Assembly (NCBI GenBank): GCA_025462725.1 | Contig: JAOAPE010000001.1 | Coordinates: 124,001 to 188,000 of the forward strand | Source: Terriglobales bacterium | GTDB taxonomy: Bacteria; Acidobacteriota; Terriglobia; Terriglobales; Acidobacteriaceae | Direction of reading: 5' to 3' | DNA: 64,000 nucleotides | Part shown: one piece after another, positions 28,014-37,697 of the stretch | Position numbering within the stretch: position 1 is the first letter of the stretch | How the letters are laid out: every line of letters starts with the position of its first letter | Made by a program: the position numbers and the translations under genes | Notes under the pieces: model-generated | The model's input: only the letters and a program-made list of their open reading frames with translations | The model's database searches: none | Told to the model about the DNA's origin: nothing

Positions 28014-28499
28014 TTACGTGGATTTTTTTGGCTTATTGGAACTCACAGGTTGTCGCCGTTCACATTCCGCGCGGATACGCATGTAGTACTGGTCGAGCGC
28101 TTTTAGTTCTTCATCGCTCAATTTTTCGACGTCAATCAATTCATTGTGGGCGTGGGTACCAGCATGGATAAGTTCATTCAACTTAAGATGGAGAGCCTTG
28201 GCGTCGCGATTCTGCGTATTCTGGATGAGGAAGACCATCAGAAATGTCACGATGGTCGTTCCGGTGTTGATGATGAGCTGCCATGTGTCTGAGTAGCCGT
28301 ACATGGGCCCAGTGACCGCCCACACCATGATCACTCCAATCGCCAGAAGGAAAGTGATTGGCGAACCCATTGCGGCAGAAGCCTTCGCGGCAAAGTTAGA
28401 AAACCAGAGGCTTACACCAGCGCGCTTCGCGGATTCCGACCGCGCAATATCTACCGCCCGTGGCGGACGCTCGTCTTTCTTAGGCTGAGTTGCAGGCAT
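28014..28499 (-). CDS. Low-affinity iron permease (Fet4-like) domain protein
   Basis: The ATG with GGAGG 5 bases upstream gives 161 residues; a longer frame upstream lacks family features. The pattern KASAAMGSPITFLLAIGVIM ... TWQLIINTGTTIVTFLMVFL ... IQNTQNRDAKALHLKLNELI is that of the Fet4 low-affinity iron permease domain, common as a stand-alone small membrane protein in bacteria. Two helices and an amphipathic cytosolic C-terminus are seen. Iron transport has been shown in fungi, not for these short bacterial forms. It follows the aldo/keto reductase gene at 62 bases. Confidence 0.82.
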   Translation of the reverse strand: MPATQPKKDERPPRAVDIARSESAKRAGVSLWFSNFAAKASAAMGSPITFLLAIGVIMVWAVTGPMYGYSDTWQLIINTGTTIVTFLMVFLIQNTQNRDAKALHLKLNELIHAGTHAHNELIDVEKLSDEELKALDQYYMRIRAECERRQPVSSNKPKKST

Positions 28500-28561
28500 A
28501 GCACCTCCACTTTGAGAGATGCTCGCAGATGGGTCAGCGTTGTAGCTGGAGAGCAACTTGC

Positions 28562-29551
28562 CTAGCGATTGACGGAGTTCATCATTGTCTCTGGATAGCG
28601 CGGGCCTGCAGCTACTCCGCGCGGAGCGACTTCGTCTATTCGCCGCAAATCCTCCTGCGTGAGCTGGACGTCTACGGCTGCCACGTTTTCTTCGATGTAC
28701 TTGCGTCGCTTGGTCCCGGGTATGGGAACAATCTCTTCGCCTTGCGCCAGCACCCATGCAAGCGCCAGTTGCGAAGCCTGCGCGTTCTTCTCGCGCGCTA
28801 ACTGCTCGATTCGTCCGACCAGGTCGAGGTTCTTGTGGAAGTTCTCGCCTTGGAAGCGCGGCGAGCTGCGGCGGTAATCATCGTGCGCCAGATCCTCATA
28901 GCGTTTGATCTGCCCGGTGAGGAATCCTCTTCCGAGCGGGCTATACGCGACGAATCCGATGCCCAACTCTCTACAGACTTTGAGCACTTCATCTTCCGGA
29001 TCACGCGTCCAAAGTGAATACTCGCTTTGTAGCGTTGTGATGGGATGAACTTTATTCGCGCGCCGCAGAGTTTGCGCATTGGCTTCAGATAGTCCCAGAT
29101 GCCGCACTTTGCCTTGCTGCACAAGTTTCGCCATGGCGCCTACGGTGTCTTCGATCGGAGTCTCAGGATCAACGCGATGTTGGTAGTAGAGGTCGATCGT
29201 TTCAATGCCGAGGCGTCGCAGGCTTGCCTCACATGCCTGCTGCACATACTCCGGCTTTCCGTTGATGCCGCGAATGGTCGGATCATCTGCGCTGCGAACG
29301 ATGCCGAATTTCGTCGCAATGACTACTTTGTCGCGCTTGCCTTTAATCGCACGTCCGACGAGTTCTTCATTCTTGAAGGGGCCGTACATGTCAGCGGTGT
29401 CGAACAGAGTCACGCCGAGTTCCATGGCACGATGGATAGTGGCAATTGATTCATCGTCGTCGCGCCCGGCATAGAAATCGGACATTCCCATGCAGCCGAG
29501 TCCGATGGCAGAGACTTGAAGTTCTGCGGTTCCGAGCTTTCGATATTTCAT
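28562..29551 (-). CDS. Aldo/keto reductase
   Basis: This is a 329-residue TIM-barrel oxidoreductase. The opening [20 protein letters not shown] and catalytic region [20 protein letters not shown] (Asp, Tyr) are typical, as are VIATKFG (Lys) and [11 protein letters not shown] (His). The late part [20 protein letters not shown] binds the NADP phosphate. It reduces aldehydes or ketones with NADPH; the exact substrate is unknown. It lies 20 bases downstream of the amidohydrolase gene, so these form a transcription unit. Confidence 0.93.
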   Translation of the reverse strand: MKYRKLGTAELQVSAIGLGCMGMSDFYAGRDDDESIATIHRAMELGVTLFDTADMYGPFKNEELVGRAIKGKRDKVVIATKFGIVRSADDPTIRGINGKPEYVQQACEASLRRLGIETIDLYYQHRVDPETPIEDTVGAMAKLVQQGKVRHLGLSEANAQTLRRANKVHPITTLQSEYSLWTRDPEDEVLKVCRELGIGFVAYSPLGRGFLTGQIKRYEDLAHDDYRRSSPRFQGENFHKNLDLVGRIEQLAREKNAQASQLALAWVLAQGEEIVPIPGTKRRKYIEENVAAVDVQLTQEDLRRIDEVAPRGVAAGPRYPETMMNSVNR

Positions 29552-29571
29552 TCGTTGCCTCCTAGGCGCGC

Positions 29572-30900
29572 TTACTTCTGCTCAGACCGAAAAACCTTGC
29601 CGTCTTTCATGACGAAGCGCACATCCTTTAGAACGCTGACGTTGGTCAAAGGATCGCCGTTTACCGCCACTACATCGGCGAGCGCTCCGGGCGCTATCAC
29701 GCCCAGTTGTCCGTTCATGTCGAGCAGGTCTGCCGCGCGCGAAGTCGCTGCCTTGATGGAATCCATCGGGGTCATTCCGAATTTCACCATCACTGGGAAT
29801 TCCTGTGCGATGGGCTCAGACCATGAGAATCCGCCGACGTCAGTGCCGAATGCGATCTTCACTCCCGCTTTGTAGGCTTTGTTCAGTGAGGCTCCATGCA
29901 CCTCAGCACGCTTGCGGTCGCGCTTACCCTCGGCGGTGTTCTCGTCTGCCCAATGCGAGTAGTACACAGCCATCGTGGGGCAATACCATGTTCCCTGTTT
30001 CAACATCTGCGCGATGTTCGCGTCAGTCAGTTCTAAACCGTGCTCGATGGAATCGCATCCGCCGTCGAGAGCGCGCTGCAGGCCGACTCCGTTGTATGCG
30101 TGGCACGCAACCTTCTTTCCCCATCCATGCGTCTCGTCAACCACGGCTTTGATCTCGTCAAGTGTGAGTGTGGCCTGGGATTGTAGATTGCCTTTGTTGT
30201 CCGTCCAGGAGCGATGCGTCATGTACACCTTGATCCAGTCGGCGCCATTGTCGAGTTGCTCACGCGCAGCCTTGCGCGCTTCTATGGGACCGTCGATCAA
30301 CTGTGAGCCTTTTGGGACGACGATATCGGGGTTGTAACCTTCAAGTGGATATCCGCCGGTCGTCGATATGGCCCGTGTGACTGCGTAAATCCGCGGTCCG
30401 GGGATGATGCCTTCATTCACGGCACGCTTGATTCCCACATCGCCGTACCCTGCGCCTTCGGTTTCGAGATCGCGAATCGTGGTGAAACCCTGCTCGAGCG
30501 CGCGACGCGCCGAAATTGTCGCCCGTGCCGCCCGATAGGCAATGGGATAATTCAGCAATTGCACGTCATATCCACCCTCGGCAGGATCTTCGCCTTGCAG
30601 AAAGAGATGTGTATGCGCGTCGATCATTCCGGGAAGAACTGTTGCTCGGGAGAGGTCGATAGTCTTTGCGTTTGCGTTCGCGCTCGGAGCTTTGAATGAA
30701 GCGGCGTCGCTGACGCTCTCAATGCGATTGCCGCGAATGACGATCACTTGGTCACGCTTGGCTGTATCTGACTTGCCGTCGATCAGTACGCCGGCGCGAA
30801 TTATGGTGACTGCATCAGACGCAGGCGCGGCAGGCTTCTGCGCCCAGCATAACGAGCCAATCATTAACAAGATTGTCAGGATAATCTGTTTGGTCTTCAT
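29572..30900 (-). CDS. Exported amidohydrolase (imidazolonepropionase/prolidase-like)
   Basis: The start is an ATG three bases after GGAGGAG; it begins a signal peptide ([16 protein letters not shown]). The 442-residue product has the composite amidohydrolase fold: an N-terminal strand domain ([20 protein letters not shown]), then [13 protein letters not shown] with the HxH pair, [12 protein letters not shown] and [10 protein letters not shown] with the further His ligands, and FGTDVGG with the Asp. The last strand domain ends [20 protein letters not shown]. The family includes exported Xaa-Pro dipeptidases and organophosphate hydrolases. Secretion suggests scavenging. Confidence 0.88.
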   Translation of the reverse strand: MKTKQIILTILLMIGSLCWAQKPAAPASDAVTIIRAGVLIDGKSDTAKRDQVIVIRGNRIESVSDAASFKAPSANANAKTIDLSRATVLPGMIDAHTHLFLQGEDPAEGGYDVQLLNYPIAYRAARATISARRALEQGFTTIRDLETEGAGYGDVGIKRAVNEGIIPGPRIYAVTRAISTTGGYPLEGYNPDIVVPKGSQLIDGPIEARKAAREQLDNGADWIKVYMTHRSWTDNKGNLQSQATLTLDEIKAVVDETHGWGKKVACHAYNGVGLQRALDGGCDSIEHGLELTDANIAQMLKQGTWYCPTMAVYYSHWADENTAEGKRDRKRAEVHGASLNKAYKAGVKIAFGTDVGGFSWSEPIAQEFPVMVKFGMTPMDSIKAATSRAADLLDMNGQLGVIAPGALADVVAVNGDPLTNVSVLKDVRFVMKDGKVFRSEQK

Positions 30901-30966
30901 ACTCTCCTCCATCTGCTGGCGCAAATGTTAACAGAAGAGTTGCACTCGGAAGCTATTCAGGGCGTC

Positions 30967-31563
30967 TCAACGCTTGGCCCATGGCTTTGCGCCACCGGTA
31001 TGTTCGCCGGTGCGGACGTCAATGACAAACTCCACTTCTTTGTTCTGCTCCGCATCCCACGCCATGCCGAAGATGTGGTTGGTCGCAACCTGAGTGACGG
31101 TGATGCCGTCCCAAGAAAGGCGCTCGCTCTTCCATAGCGCCTTTTCCGCACCATAGGCGAACATGTGCGTGAAATCTGTGAAGACGATCAGCTTGTGGTC
31201 TGCGAATACGCGCGTGTCGGTGATGGGATTGGGCTGGAGACGAACCCAGTTTTTACCCCGATTGGCGGGCTTGAGGACGTATCCATAGCCGGCGGAAACC
31301 ACGGCCAGCGACTCGCCATCTGGCCACGCATAGATGCCGCTGCCCAACTCGTCGCCTGCGAAACCGCGGGCGAAACTACCCACCCACGGAGCGGAGTCCG
31401 CGGGAGTAATTTTCAACGTGAGCGCCTCGACATCTTCGCCGCCGTCAGGAATGCGAACGGGAGGCTCGCCGATGCTGACGAATTTCCCAGTTGATTCCAG
31501 AATCTCGACTTGGTAATTGTGCGGGAAGTCGCGGGCGATAGTGACGTTCGCTGTGGTGGTCAT
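30967..31563 (-). CDS. Conserved-looking protein of unknown function
   Basis: This encodes 198 residues with no signal peptide and no membrane segment. The content is beta-rich with Trp and Tyr at strand ends (WVGSFARGFAGDELGSGIYA, then WPDGESLAVVSAGYGYVL, then RVFADHKLIVFTDFTHMFAY), as in propeller-like or 'quinoprotein' repeats, but no known domain is recognised. Its ATG comes 2 bases after the gltX stop, and a GGAGGAG site lies within the end of gltX, so it is translated with gltX. It may bind a ligand or act as an accessory protein; nothing more can be claimed. Confidence 0.65.
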   Translation of the reverse strand: MTTTANVTIARDFPHNYQVEILESTGKFVSIGEPPVRIPDGGEDVEALTLKITPADSAPWVGSFARGFAGDELGSGIYAWPDGESLAVVSAGYGYVLKPANRGKNWVRLQPNPITDTRVFADHKLIVFTDFTHMFAYGAEKALWKSERLSWDGITVTQVATNHIFGMAWDAEQNKEVEFVIDVRTGEHTGGAKPWAKR

Positions 31564-31565
31564 CG

Positions 31566-33077
31566 CTATTTCATCTCCTCCTTTACGAATTTGGCCACAC
31601 GCTCACGGACGCTCAGAACGTGAGCAGGCAAATTGAGCGAGCTGCCGGTTTCAATGATGGGAATCAGTTTGTCGAACTCCGGTCCGGAGTGTGAACCGGT
31701 GATGACGATGCGGATGGGATGAAACAGTTCTTTTCCCTTTGCGCCTGTCTCGGCTTTCACCTCATTGATGATGGCCTTGAAGCGCTCTGCGGAGATCGGC
31801 CCGGCCTCAGCCTCTACCTTGTTCGCGAAAGCAGAAAGCACAGCATTGGACTTTTCCAGTCCGAGGACTTCGGCGTTGTCCGAAGCGGCGATTGCGGCAG
31901 ATGCGTCGTAGCGGAAAATCATCTCGGCGCGTTGCGGAAGGTCTTCGAGTTTGTCCACCGATGGCACGAGTAACGCAATAACTTTCGCCAGCCACCCGCG
32001 GGAGGCCGCGTCCAGGTCAGCAGAAATGAATCCGGATTTTGCAAAGAATGGGACGGACAGATCCAAAATCCGCTCCGGCGTGCTCTGCGCGATGTAATGC
32101 CGATTCAGCCAGTACAGCTTTTGCATATCAAAGACTGCAGGTGATGGCGTCACCCGTTCCAATGAAAACTCTTTGACCAGTTCCTGTGGTGTGAATGTCT
32201 CGCGCGTCCCGCCGGTCGGAGCCCATCCCAACAGCGCCAGGTAGTTGACCAGCGCTTCCGGCAATACACCCATCTCGCGGAAGTTCGCGATCGACGTAGC
32301 TCCATGCCGTTTTGACAGCCGTTCCCGATCAGCGCCGAGAATCGTCGAAAGATGCGCGAACTCCGGTACTGTCCAGCCCAGCGCTTCGTATAACGCCACT
32401 TGCTTTGGAGTGTTCGACAAGTGATCATCGCCGCGTATGACGGTGGTGATCTTCATCTCGGCGTCGTCGATCACAACCACGTAGTTGTAAACCGGCATTC
32501 CGGATGAGCGCACAATGATGGGATCGCTGACTACTTCGTTTGAGAACTCGACATCTCCGTGCACGATGTCATGAAACCTTATGGGACGCTCCGGGATGCG
32601 CAGCCTGATTGCCGCGGCTTCTCCATTCGCGCGACGCTTCTGCGCCTCTGCCGGATCAATCGCGCGACATTTGCCGGAGTAAATCGGCGATGTATGCTCA
32701 GCCATGGCGCGCTTGCGGTCAGCTTCCAACTCTTCCGCGGAACAGAAACAGAGGTATGCCTTGCCCTCTTTCAGCAGCCGCTCGGCGTAGTCATGATAGA
32801 GCTGCATCCGGTCAGACTGCCGATACGGGCCGTACTCGCCGCCGACATCCGTGCCTTCGTCCCAATCAAGGCCAAGCCATTTCAAATCGCTGATAAGTTG
32901 ATCTTCGTATCGCGTTTCACTGCGCTCGACGTCAGTGTCTTCAATGCGCAGGATGTTCGTGCCGCCGCGCTGCCGGGCGAAGAGCCAATTGAAGAGCGCC
33001 GTGCGCGCGTTGCCAACATGCAGCTGTCCTGTTGGTGAGGGCGCAAATCTTACGCGGACTTTGGGTTCTATAGGCAC
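31566..33077 (-). CDS. gltX: Glutamyl-tRNA synthetase
   Basis: This encodes 503 residues. The class I signature is [20 protein letters not shown] (HIGH variant HVGN at 20-23), and the second signature is RLSKR at 253-257. [16 protein letters not shown] and ALYEALGW are conserved in GlxRS. The C-terminal anticodon-binding part is complete ([20 protein letters not shown]). It charges tRNA-Glu with glutamate; in bacteria lacking GlnRS it may also charge tRNA-Gln for GatCAB, which cannot be told here. Length fits. It starts the minus-strand run gltX-unknown gene-amidohydrolase-reductase. Confidence 0.97.
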   Translation of the reverse strand: MPIEPKVRVRFAPSPTGQLHVGNARTALFNWLFARQRGGTNILRIEDTDVERSETRYEDQLISDLKWLGLDWDEGTDVGGEYGPYRQSDRMQLYHDYAERLLKEGKAYLCFCSAEELEADRKRAMAEHTSPIYSGKCRAIDPAEAQKRRANGEAAAIRLRIPERPIRFHDIVHGDVEFSNEVVSDPIIVRSSGMPVYNYVVVIDDAEMKITTVIRGDDHLSNTPKQVALYEALGWTVPEFAHLSTILGADRERLSKRHGATSIANFREMGVLPEALVNYLALLGWAPTGGTRETFTPQELVKEFSLERVTPSPAVFDMQKLYWLNRHYIAQSTPERILDLSVPFFAKSGFISADLDAASRGWLAKVIALLVPSVDKLEDLPQRAEMIFRYDASAAIAASDNAEVLGLEKSNAVLSAFANKVEAEAGPISAERFKAIINEVKAETGAKGKELFHPIRIVITGSHSGPEFDKLIPIIETGSSLNLPAHVLSVRERVAKFVKEEMK

Positions 33078-33314
33078 AGATTGATGTTAGCAGAAGGAAC
33101 ATTCCTGAAATGCGCGGCGGCGCGAGTGTAATTCAGAGTCTCTGGTTGAAAAGTTTTCCTAGGCCGATCACCTCAGCATTCCCCATAAGGGTTACGCCAA
33201 AAGACTGATTCAAATGCTCAGAGCAAGTGTTTACCATCTCTTCAGAACACGGAACCAGAGTTGCATAGGTGTTCATATACCCCCGGGAAAATCCATAAGT
33301 AAGGAGTCAGATAA
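33078..33314. other. Intergenic region, no gene seen
   Basis: About 240 bases separate divergent gltX and the small plus-strand gene. I see an AAGGAG site at the downstream end serving the small gene. There is a possible ECF-like GGAACC element near 33250, but no matching -10 at the usual distance, so no promoter is called. Confidence 0.4.
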
Positions 33315-33569
33315 ATGCGTTTGCGGTCACTTTCACTAAAGGCCAAAGCCATTGGCACGTTCGGTGCCGTCGTTGCTGTTTCGCTGATCTGGAGAAAGCT
33401 TGGTGTGCCAGAAAAATCGAGCGATGCGGCGATCATGGCTGAGGAACTCAAGAAGGTTCTGCTCTATGCAGTGCCGTCCGTGATGGCCACACAGTTCATC
33501 TCGGACAAAGTTGATTCCGGCATCTTCCGTTGGCTAGACGACGGCGGTCATGCCTTGCCCATCGACTAA
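33315..33569 (+). CDS. Small protein of unknown function
   Basis: This encodes 84 residues with a well-placed AAGGAGT site 8 bases before the ATG. Residues 8-26 (LKAKAIGTFGAVVAVSLIW) are moderately hydrophobic, after a basic N-terminus, and could form a signal or membrane anchor. The rest is mixed (EELKKVLLYAVPSVMATQFI, then SGIFRWLDDGG). A strong terminator follows 43 bases after the stop, so the gene stands as a single unit. That framing and the ribosome site support a real gene. I recognise no family. Confidence 0.6.
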   Translation: MRLRSLSLKAKAIGTFGAVVAVSLIWRKLGVPEKSSDAAIMAEELKKVLLYAVPSVMATQFISDKVDSGIFRWLDDGGHALPID

Positions 33570-33612
33570 ATAGCACGACTGACGACTTGAACGACATATT
33601 GCATTCATATAA

Positions 33613-33644
33613 GAAGCCGCCCTCTCAGGCGGCTTCGGCTTTTT
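33613..33644 (+). terminator. Rho-independent terminator after the small gene
   Basis: GAAGCCGCC and GGCGGCTTC form a 9-base stem with a 6-base loop, followed by GGCTTTTT. It can also serve as the stop for the convergent HTH gene only weakly, since the other strand lacks a T run. Confidence 0.85.
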
Positions 33645-33658
33645 AGCAATGAAGTGTT

Positions 33659-33952
33659 CTAAGATCGCGAGCGCCACGCACTCAAAACCTTGTAACTCGG
33701 GGTCGCTGTAACGGTTTGCTTACTGGACGCGAGCAACTTCCTCTTGATCAGCCATCCGACTGCGGCTTGCGCTGAACTTTTCGATACTCCGACGTTCTCA
33801 GCCAACTCCTGATAGCTGATACGGACATCTGCCTTGCGGCGTTTGTGTTCACCAGCGAGCCATAAATAAACCAGAAAACTCACTGGTCGGCGGTCATGGC
33901 CCACAAGGTCGCGCATCAAGACATCGACGATGTACTCATCAATCAAAAGCAT
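33659..33952 (-). CDS. Small helix-turn-helix (winged) protein
   Basis: From the ATG chosen, 97 residues; the longer frame upstream would overlap the VOC gene on the other strand. The body IDEYIVDVLMRDLVGHDRRP, then FLVYLWLAGEHKRR, then ISYQELAENVGVSKSSAQAA, then WLIKRKLL is a winged-helix DNA-binding domain with clear turn-helix (ENVGVSKSSAQ). It may regulate transcription, perhaps of the divergent VOC gene, whose start is 91 bases away; that is inference. No effector domain is present. Confidence 0.72.
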   Translation of the reverse strand: MLLIDEYIVDVLMRDLVGHDRRPVSFLVYLWLAGEHKRRKADVRISYQELAENVGVSKSSAQAAVGWLIKRKLLASSKQTVTATPSYKVLSAWRSRS

Positions 33953-34043
33953 AGCTATACCGGCGTTTACTATAGCATTCACTAGCAGATTGCAGTGGAA
34001 AACTGCGGCAGTTATGCTTCTGGTCTCAGAAAGGAAGTGCAAA

Positions 34044-34409
34044 ATGATTCGTGGGATAAAGTTTGTGGGCATCCCGGTTCGCAATCAGGACGCATCGCTA
34101 AAGTTCTATACCGAAAAACTTGGATTCAAAGTTACGACGGACCAGCCAATGGGCGGCGATCAACGCTGGATCGAACTGATGATCCCCGGCGCTGACTCGG
34201 GATTGTCATTGTTTACGCCACCGGGCCATGAAGACCGTGTGGGGAAGTTCCAGTCAATATCGTTCTGGTGTGATGACGTGATGGCGACGGCCAAGGTGCT
34301 GAAATCGAAAGGCGTTGAGTTCGCTGCGGAGCCACGCAAAGAAGCTTGGGGAACGATGGCCATCATTAAAGATGTGGACGGCAATCAGTTCGTGCTTTCG
34401 CAAAAGTAA
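34044..34409 (+). CDS. VOC (glyoxalase-fold) family protein
   Basis: This encodes 121 residues from an ATG with AAGGAAG 7 bases upstream. The pattern GIKFVGIPVRNQDASLKFYT, then LGFKVTTDQPMGGDQRWIEL, then ISFWCDDVMATAKVLKSKGV, then IIKDVDGNQFVL is the beta-alpha-beta-beta-beta fold of glyoxalase/dioxygenase proteins. The substrate is unknown. It is divergent from the HTH gene and convergent with pgi, from which a hairpin separates it. Confidence 0.87.
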   Translation: MIRGIKFVGIPVRNQDASLKFYTEKLGFKVTTDQPMGGDQRWIELMIPGADSGLSLFTPPGHEDRVGKFQSISFWCDDVMATAKVLKSKGVEFAAEPRKEAWGTMAIIKDVDGNQFVLSQK

Positions 34410-34428
34410 ACTCTACTGGAAAATCAAG

Positions 34429-34455
34429 AGCCGCCCCGAGAGGCGGCTTTCGTTT
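34429..34455 (+). terminator. Hairpin terminator between VOC gene and pgi
   Basis: AGCCGCC and GGCGGCT make a 7-base stem with a 6-base loop, and TTTCGTTTT follows on the plus strand. It lies between two converging genes. Confidence 0.75.
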
Positions 34456-34456
34456 T

Positions 34457-35833
34457 CTATGCCTTCTTCGAACCGAACTTCTCGGCGTAATCCTCAAAGC
34501 CTTTTCGTCCCATCAATCCATTCGTGATTTTCTTCGCGAGTTCCACCCCCGGTTGGTCGAAGGCGTTAATGCCGTAGAGCTCGCCGCAGAAGGCCGTCTG
34601 GAATTCGAGCAGTTGGAAGAAAGCGCCTATGTAGTATTCGTCCACGCGCGGAAGTACCCATCGGCAATTCGGACGCCCTGCTTCGGTCAGCGCAGCTTCC
34701 GTCGCCGTGCGTTCCGCATGGAAGAGCGTGGATAACTTCTTACCTGCCAAATAGGCGACAGCATCGTATTGCAGAAAATTCTTCGTCTCGGGAATCTTGA
34801 TCTCGGTTCGGTACTTGTCCACCGCCCAGAAGGTGATCATTTTGTCATTCGGACCTTCCGCGTAAAGCTGCACCTGCGAATGCTGGTCAGTGACGCCGAG
34901 AGCGGCTACCGGCGTTTGTCCGGTGTGGACGACCTCGCCTTGCCGATTTACCCGCTTGCCGAGACTCTCCGCCCAGAGTTGCCGATACCAGAACGCCGAG
35001 CCCCACAGATACGCAGAATATGCGAAGACGATTTCTATCTTCTTACCTCTTTTGGTGTCGAGCGCGTGATGCACCAACGCTGACTGCAAGGCAGGATTGG
35101 TCTCCAGCTTGCGCGACCAAGATGCCTGATTGGCATCGTGAGCGCCGTGCAGTAGCTTTTTGATGTCCAACCCTATGAGCGCCGCCGGTAGAAGTCCCAC
35201 AGGAGTGAGCACGCTGAAGCGCCCGCCAACATCAGCGGGAACATAAAACGTTTGGTACTTCTCTGCTTTTGCAATGGCGAGCAGGTCACCCTTGTGCTCG
35301 TCAGTCACTGCGACGAAGCGTCCGACAGCTTTCTTTGCGCCAATGGCCTTTACTATCCACTCATGCACGATGAGGAAAGTGGAGAGAGTCTCCGCTGTTC
35401 CGCCAGATTTCGCGATAACGCAAACAGCGGTCTTCTTCGGATTCAGGTTCTCGAGAAACGCGGAGACAAATCCCGGATCCACGTTGTCCATTACGTAAAG
35501 CTTGGGACATTTCTTTTTGTCCACCTGCACAGGATGCGGCCCGCGGATCGCGGTATCCAACGCATATGGCCCCAAGGCTGAGCCGCCGATTCCCAGCACC
35601 AGCACGGCGTCCACTTCGCTTCGCAAACGGCTGGCGAATTTCTCAACCGACTTGGCCGTGTTCTGGTCCATGGGCAGGTTGGGAAAGCCAACCTCGCCTG
35701 AATCGACGCGCTTGCGGAATCCAACGACGGCATCGAGGCCAACTTGCGCGTCAAAGTCTGAGGGATCGAGTCCGTGATCGCCAACCGCGCTCTTCAAGGT
35801 ATGTTGTGCGTTGAATCGAATGGGAACATTCAT
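34457..35833 (-). CDS. pgi: Glucose-6-phosphate isomerase
   Basis: This encodes 458 residues from the ATG behind GGAG (8 bases); a frame opening 38 codons earlier has no family likeness. PGI motifs present are GIGGSALGPYALDTAIRG, CVIAKSGGTAETLSTFLIVH, GGRFSVLTPVGLLPAALIG and the late Gln/Lys region FDQPGVELAKK. The enzyme interconverts glucose 6-phosphate and fructose 6-phosphate in glycolysis/gluconeogenesis. The length is shorter than E. coli PGI (549) and close to the compact type of Gram-positives. It may connect with the transaldolase in sugar-phosphate flow, though not genetically. Confidence 0.95.
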   Translation of the reverse strand: MNVPIRFNAQHTLKSAVGDHGLDPSDFDAQVGLDAVVGFRKRVDSGEVGFPNLPMDQNTAKSVEKFASRLRSEVDAVLVLGIGGSALGPYALDTAIRGPHPVQVDKKKCPKLYVMDNVDPGFVSAFLENLNPKKTAVCVIAKSGGTAETLSTFLIVHEWIVKAIGAKKAVGRFVAVTDEHKGDLLAIAKAEKYQTFYVPADVGGRFSVLTPVGLLPAALIGLDIKKLLHGAHDANQASWSRKLETNPALQSALVHHALDTKRGKKIEIVFAYSAYLWGSAFWYRQLWAESLGKRVNRQGEVVHTGQTPVAALGVTDQHSQVQLYAEGPNDKMITFWAVDKYRTEIKIPETKNFLQYDAVAYLAGKKLSTLFHAERTATEAALTEAGRPNCRWVLPRVDEYYIGAFFQLLEFQTAFCGELYGINAFDQPGVELAKKITNGLMGRKGFEDYAEKFGSKKA

Positions 35834-35990
35834 TCGTCGTACTCCGCTTTGTTCTGAATTGTGATTGGCCGGAATTCTGGGTAACCGAATAGATGGAAAA
35901 CCGCGGAAGAAAGCTGTCTCAAATATGGCAACAAGCTTCCAGCGCAATGATTAAACAGGAAAGCAGGTATTTGTGGAAGGGGGAGTGGCC

Positions 35991-36338
35991 TTAGCGCACA
36001 TTCGGTTGAAACATGACGATTGCGAAAACTCGCGTGATCACGCCAGCAAAGCTGATTCCTATCAGCAGCAACACCCAACGGAATTTTAACCAGGTATCCC
36101 GCAGTTCGGAAAGCTGAGCGAAGACATCCACCAGGTAAGCGGCGCAGTATGCCACATTCGCCAAGACAGCGAGCACGAACATATACAGGGCGAAGTCCAG
36201 AGTTATTACCGCTTTGGATTGCGGCAGCCCTAATGCAAAGTAACTGAGCACAATCATTGCCGAAACGGCGTTATAGACGAGCCTCCGCGGCTCCCAGTAC
36301 CGAATGGCTTCCGTCAGTGACTCCTTAAATGTTGCCAT
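35991..36338 (-). CDS. Small three-helix membrane protein, unknown function
   Basis: This encodes 115 residues with three hydrophobic helices (VYNAVSAMIVLSYFALGL, LDFALYMFVLAVLANVAYCA, FRWVLLLIGISFAGVITRVF). Charged residues are few, and the amphipathic N-terminus (LTEAIRYWEPRRLV) lies outside the membrane. No family is recognised. It starts 19 bases after the stop of the RDD-type membrane protein gene, so the two are probably coexpressed, and the RDD protein is its best-supported neighbour. Confidence 0.6.
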   Translation of the reverse strand: MATFKESLTEAIRYWEPRRLVYNAVSAMIVLSYFALGLPQSKAVITLDFALYMFVLAVLANVAYCAAYLVDVFAQLSELRDTWLKFRWVLLLIGISFAGVITRVFAIVMFQPNVR

Positions 36339-36357
36339 GGTCGCTCAGGGAAATTTC

Positions 36358-37599
36358 TCAGCTCTGCCTCAGATATGTCCTCGTCATGCGATCATGCCAG
36401 CCGAGATTATCTTCATCCACCATCGCCCAGAAGAATCCCATACCCAGTGACACGCAGCAAAGCATCATCGCAAATGCGCGGGACGCGCGGGTCTTGCGCA
36501 TGGGCACGCAACCTTCAAAGCTGCTCAACTCCAGTTGCGCCATCAGCATCCCCGGAGTCATGCCTGAAAACACCAGGAAGAGGTAATGATAGATACCCCA
36601 CAATGTTGCAGGCAGCAGGATTGCGATCATCAGCGCCGTACGACCTTGCGGCACGAACTTTGCCACGCTGAGAACGACCATGCTGAAAAGCGCGGCGGCT
36701 GTCAGTACTAGTACGCCGTCGGTCACACTTGAGAGCACGCGTGGACCTAGTGGAGCTACTTGCAAAGGCAACTCCAGCGCTGACTCTGCTTCCTCATACT
36801 CCCGCACCCAATCAGGGAGCTCTTGATCAGCGTCAAGTTGGATCGTCGCCAGCGGTGGTGGCGCAGCTTCGATCACTGGCTCGGGCACATCCAGAATGCG
36901 CGGTGTTGTGATGGGCTCTGCCAATTCCTCAGCAAACAGGTTTTGCTCCATTGGAGCGCGAGGAAACTCAATCAGATTGCTGTCGGTTTCAAGTTCCGCT
37001 CTGCGGTCTGGAATCGCGCTGGTTCTCATGGCGATGCGTTCGTACATCCGCGGGGGGTCAGGCAGAATTGCGGCTATCGGCTCAATCTCCGTTTCAATCC
37101 CTGCATGAAGCTGGATATCAGGCTCTTCTTCGACTTCGACCGAATCAAAGTCAATCTCGTGAACTCGCCGCGTCAATTCTGTTTCCTCGATTTCTGTGGA
37201 AACACAGGCTGACGCCGAAAGACTCGGCATGAGCGCGTCCATTACTGCTGTCTCAAACCCCAGACTGAGTGATGCCTCCGGATCGAAACGTCTCTTCCGC
37301 TTCGCGCGATGCGCTTGCACTCTTGAAGCGACTTCATCGCGCCATACGGAACTGCCCGGCGCGCCGTGAAAGTCTTCGGGCATTTCTGCCACTGCGACCT
37401 GCGACATCGGGATTCGTTGCGCTACATATTGCGTCGGGGATGATTGCGAGACGGGCGCAGCACTGTCTCTGCGATTCAGAAATCCGAGATCGAAGGATTC
37501 CGTGCCATCACGGACAGGGATTCGTTCTTCGGCAGAAGCGCCGGAGTACGAGGGGGCCGGAGCGCACATGCAGCTATCGCCGCAACGTGGACAAGGCAT
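36358..37599 (-). CDS. RDD-family membrane protein with N-terminal cysteine cluster
   Basis: This 413-residue protein begins MPCPRCGDSCMCAP, a compact Cys cluster that may bind zinc or iron. A long, acidic, low-complexity region follows (residues about 40-275). A C-terminal RDD domain (residues about 285-410) has the helices GVLVLTAAALFSMVVLSVAK, TALMIAILLPATLWGIYHYL and FSGMTPGMLMAQLELSSFEG, the last with the family G-x-T-x-G motif. RDD proteins are often ion antiporters or accessory membrane proteins; none is experimentally close. It is divergent from lptD at about 100 bases. Confidence 0.8.
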   Translation of the reverse strand: MPCPRCGDSCMCAPAPSYSGASAEERIPVRDGTESFDLGFLNRRDSAAPVSQSSPTQYVAQRIPMSQVAVAEMPEDFHGAPGSSVWRDEVASRVQAHRAKRKRRFDPEASLSLGFETAVMDALMPSLSASACVSTEIEETELTRRVHEIDFDSVEVEEEPDIQLHAGIETEIEPIAAILPDPPRMYERIAMRTSAIPDRRAELETDSNLIEFPRAPMEQNLFAEELAEPITTPRILDVPEPVIEAAPPPLATIQLDADQELPDWVREYEEAESALELPLQVAPLGPRVLSSVTDGVLVLTAAALFSMVVLSVAKFVPQGRTALMIAILLPATLWGIYHYLFLVFSGMTPGMLMAQLELSSFEGCVPMRKTRASRAFAMMLCCVSLGMGFFWAMVDEDNLGWHDRMTRTYLRQS

Positions 37600-37697
37600 A
37601 CGGGTTTTGGAGACGCAGAGCAGCGGAGGTATTCAAGATGCAACGCACAAACTTTTGCGCTGCTAGGACGCAACATGCTAACTTCGTTTCGTCCCTC

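Noticed and set aside
33250-33280. ECF-sigma-like GGAACC element upstream of the small gene
   Set aside because: The companion element is about 14 bases away rather than 16-17, so I did not call a promoter.
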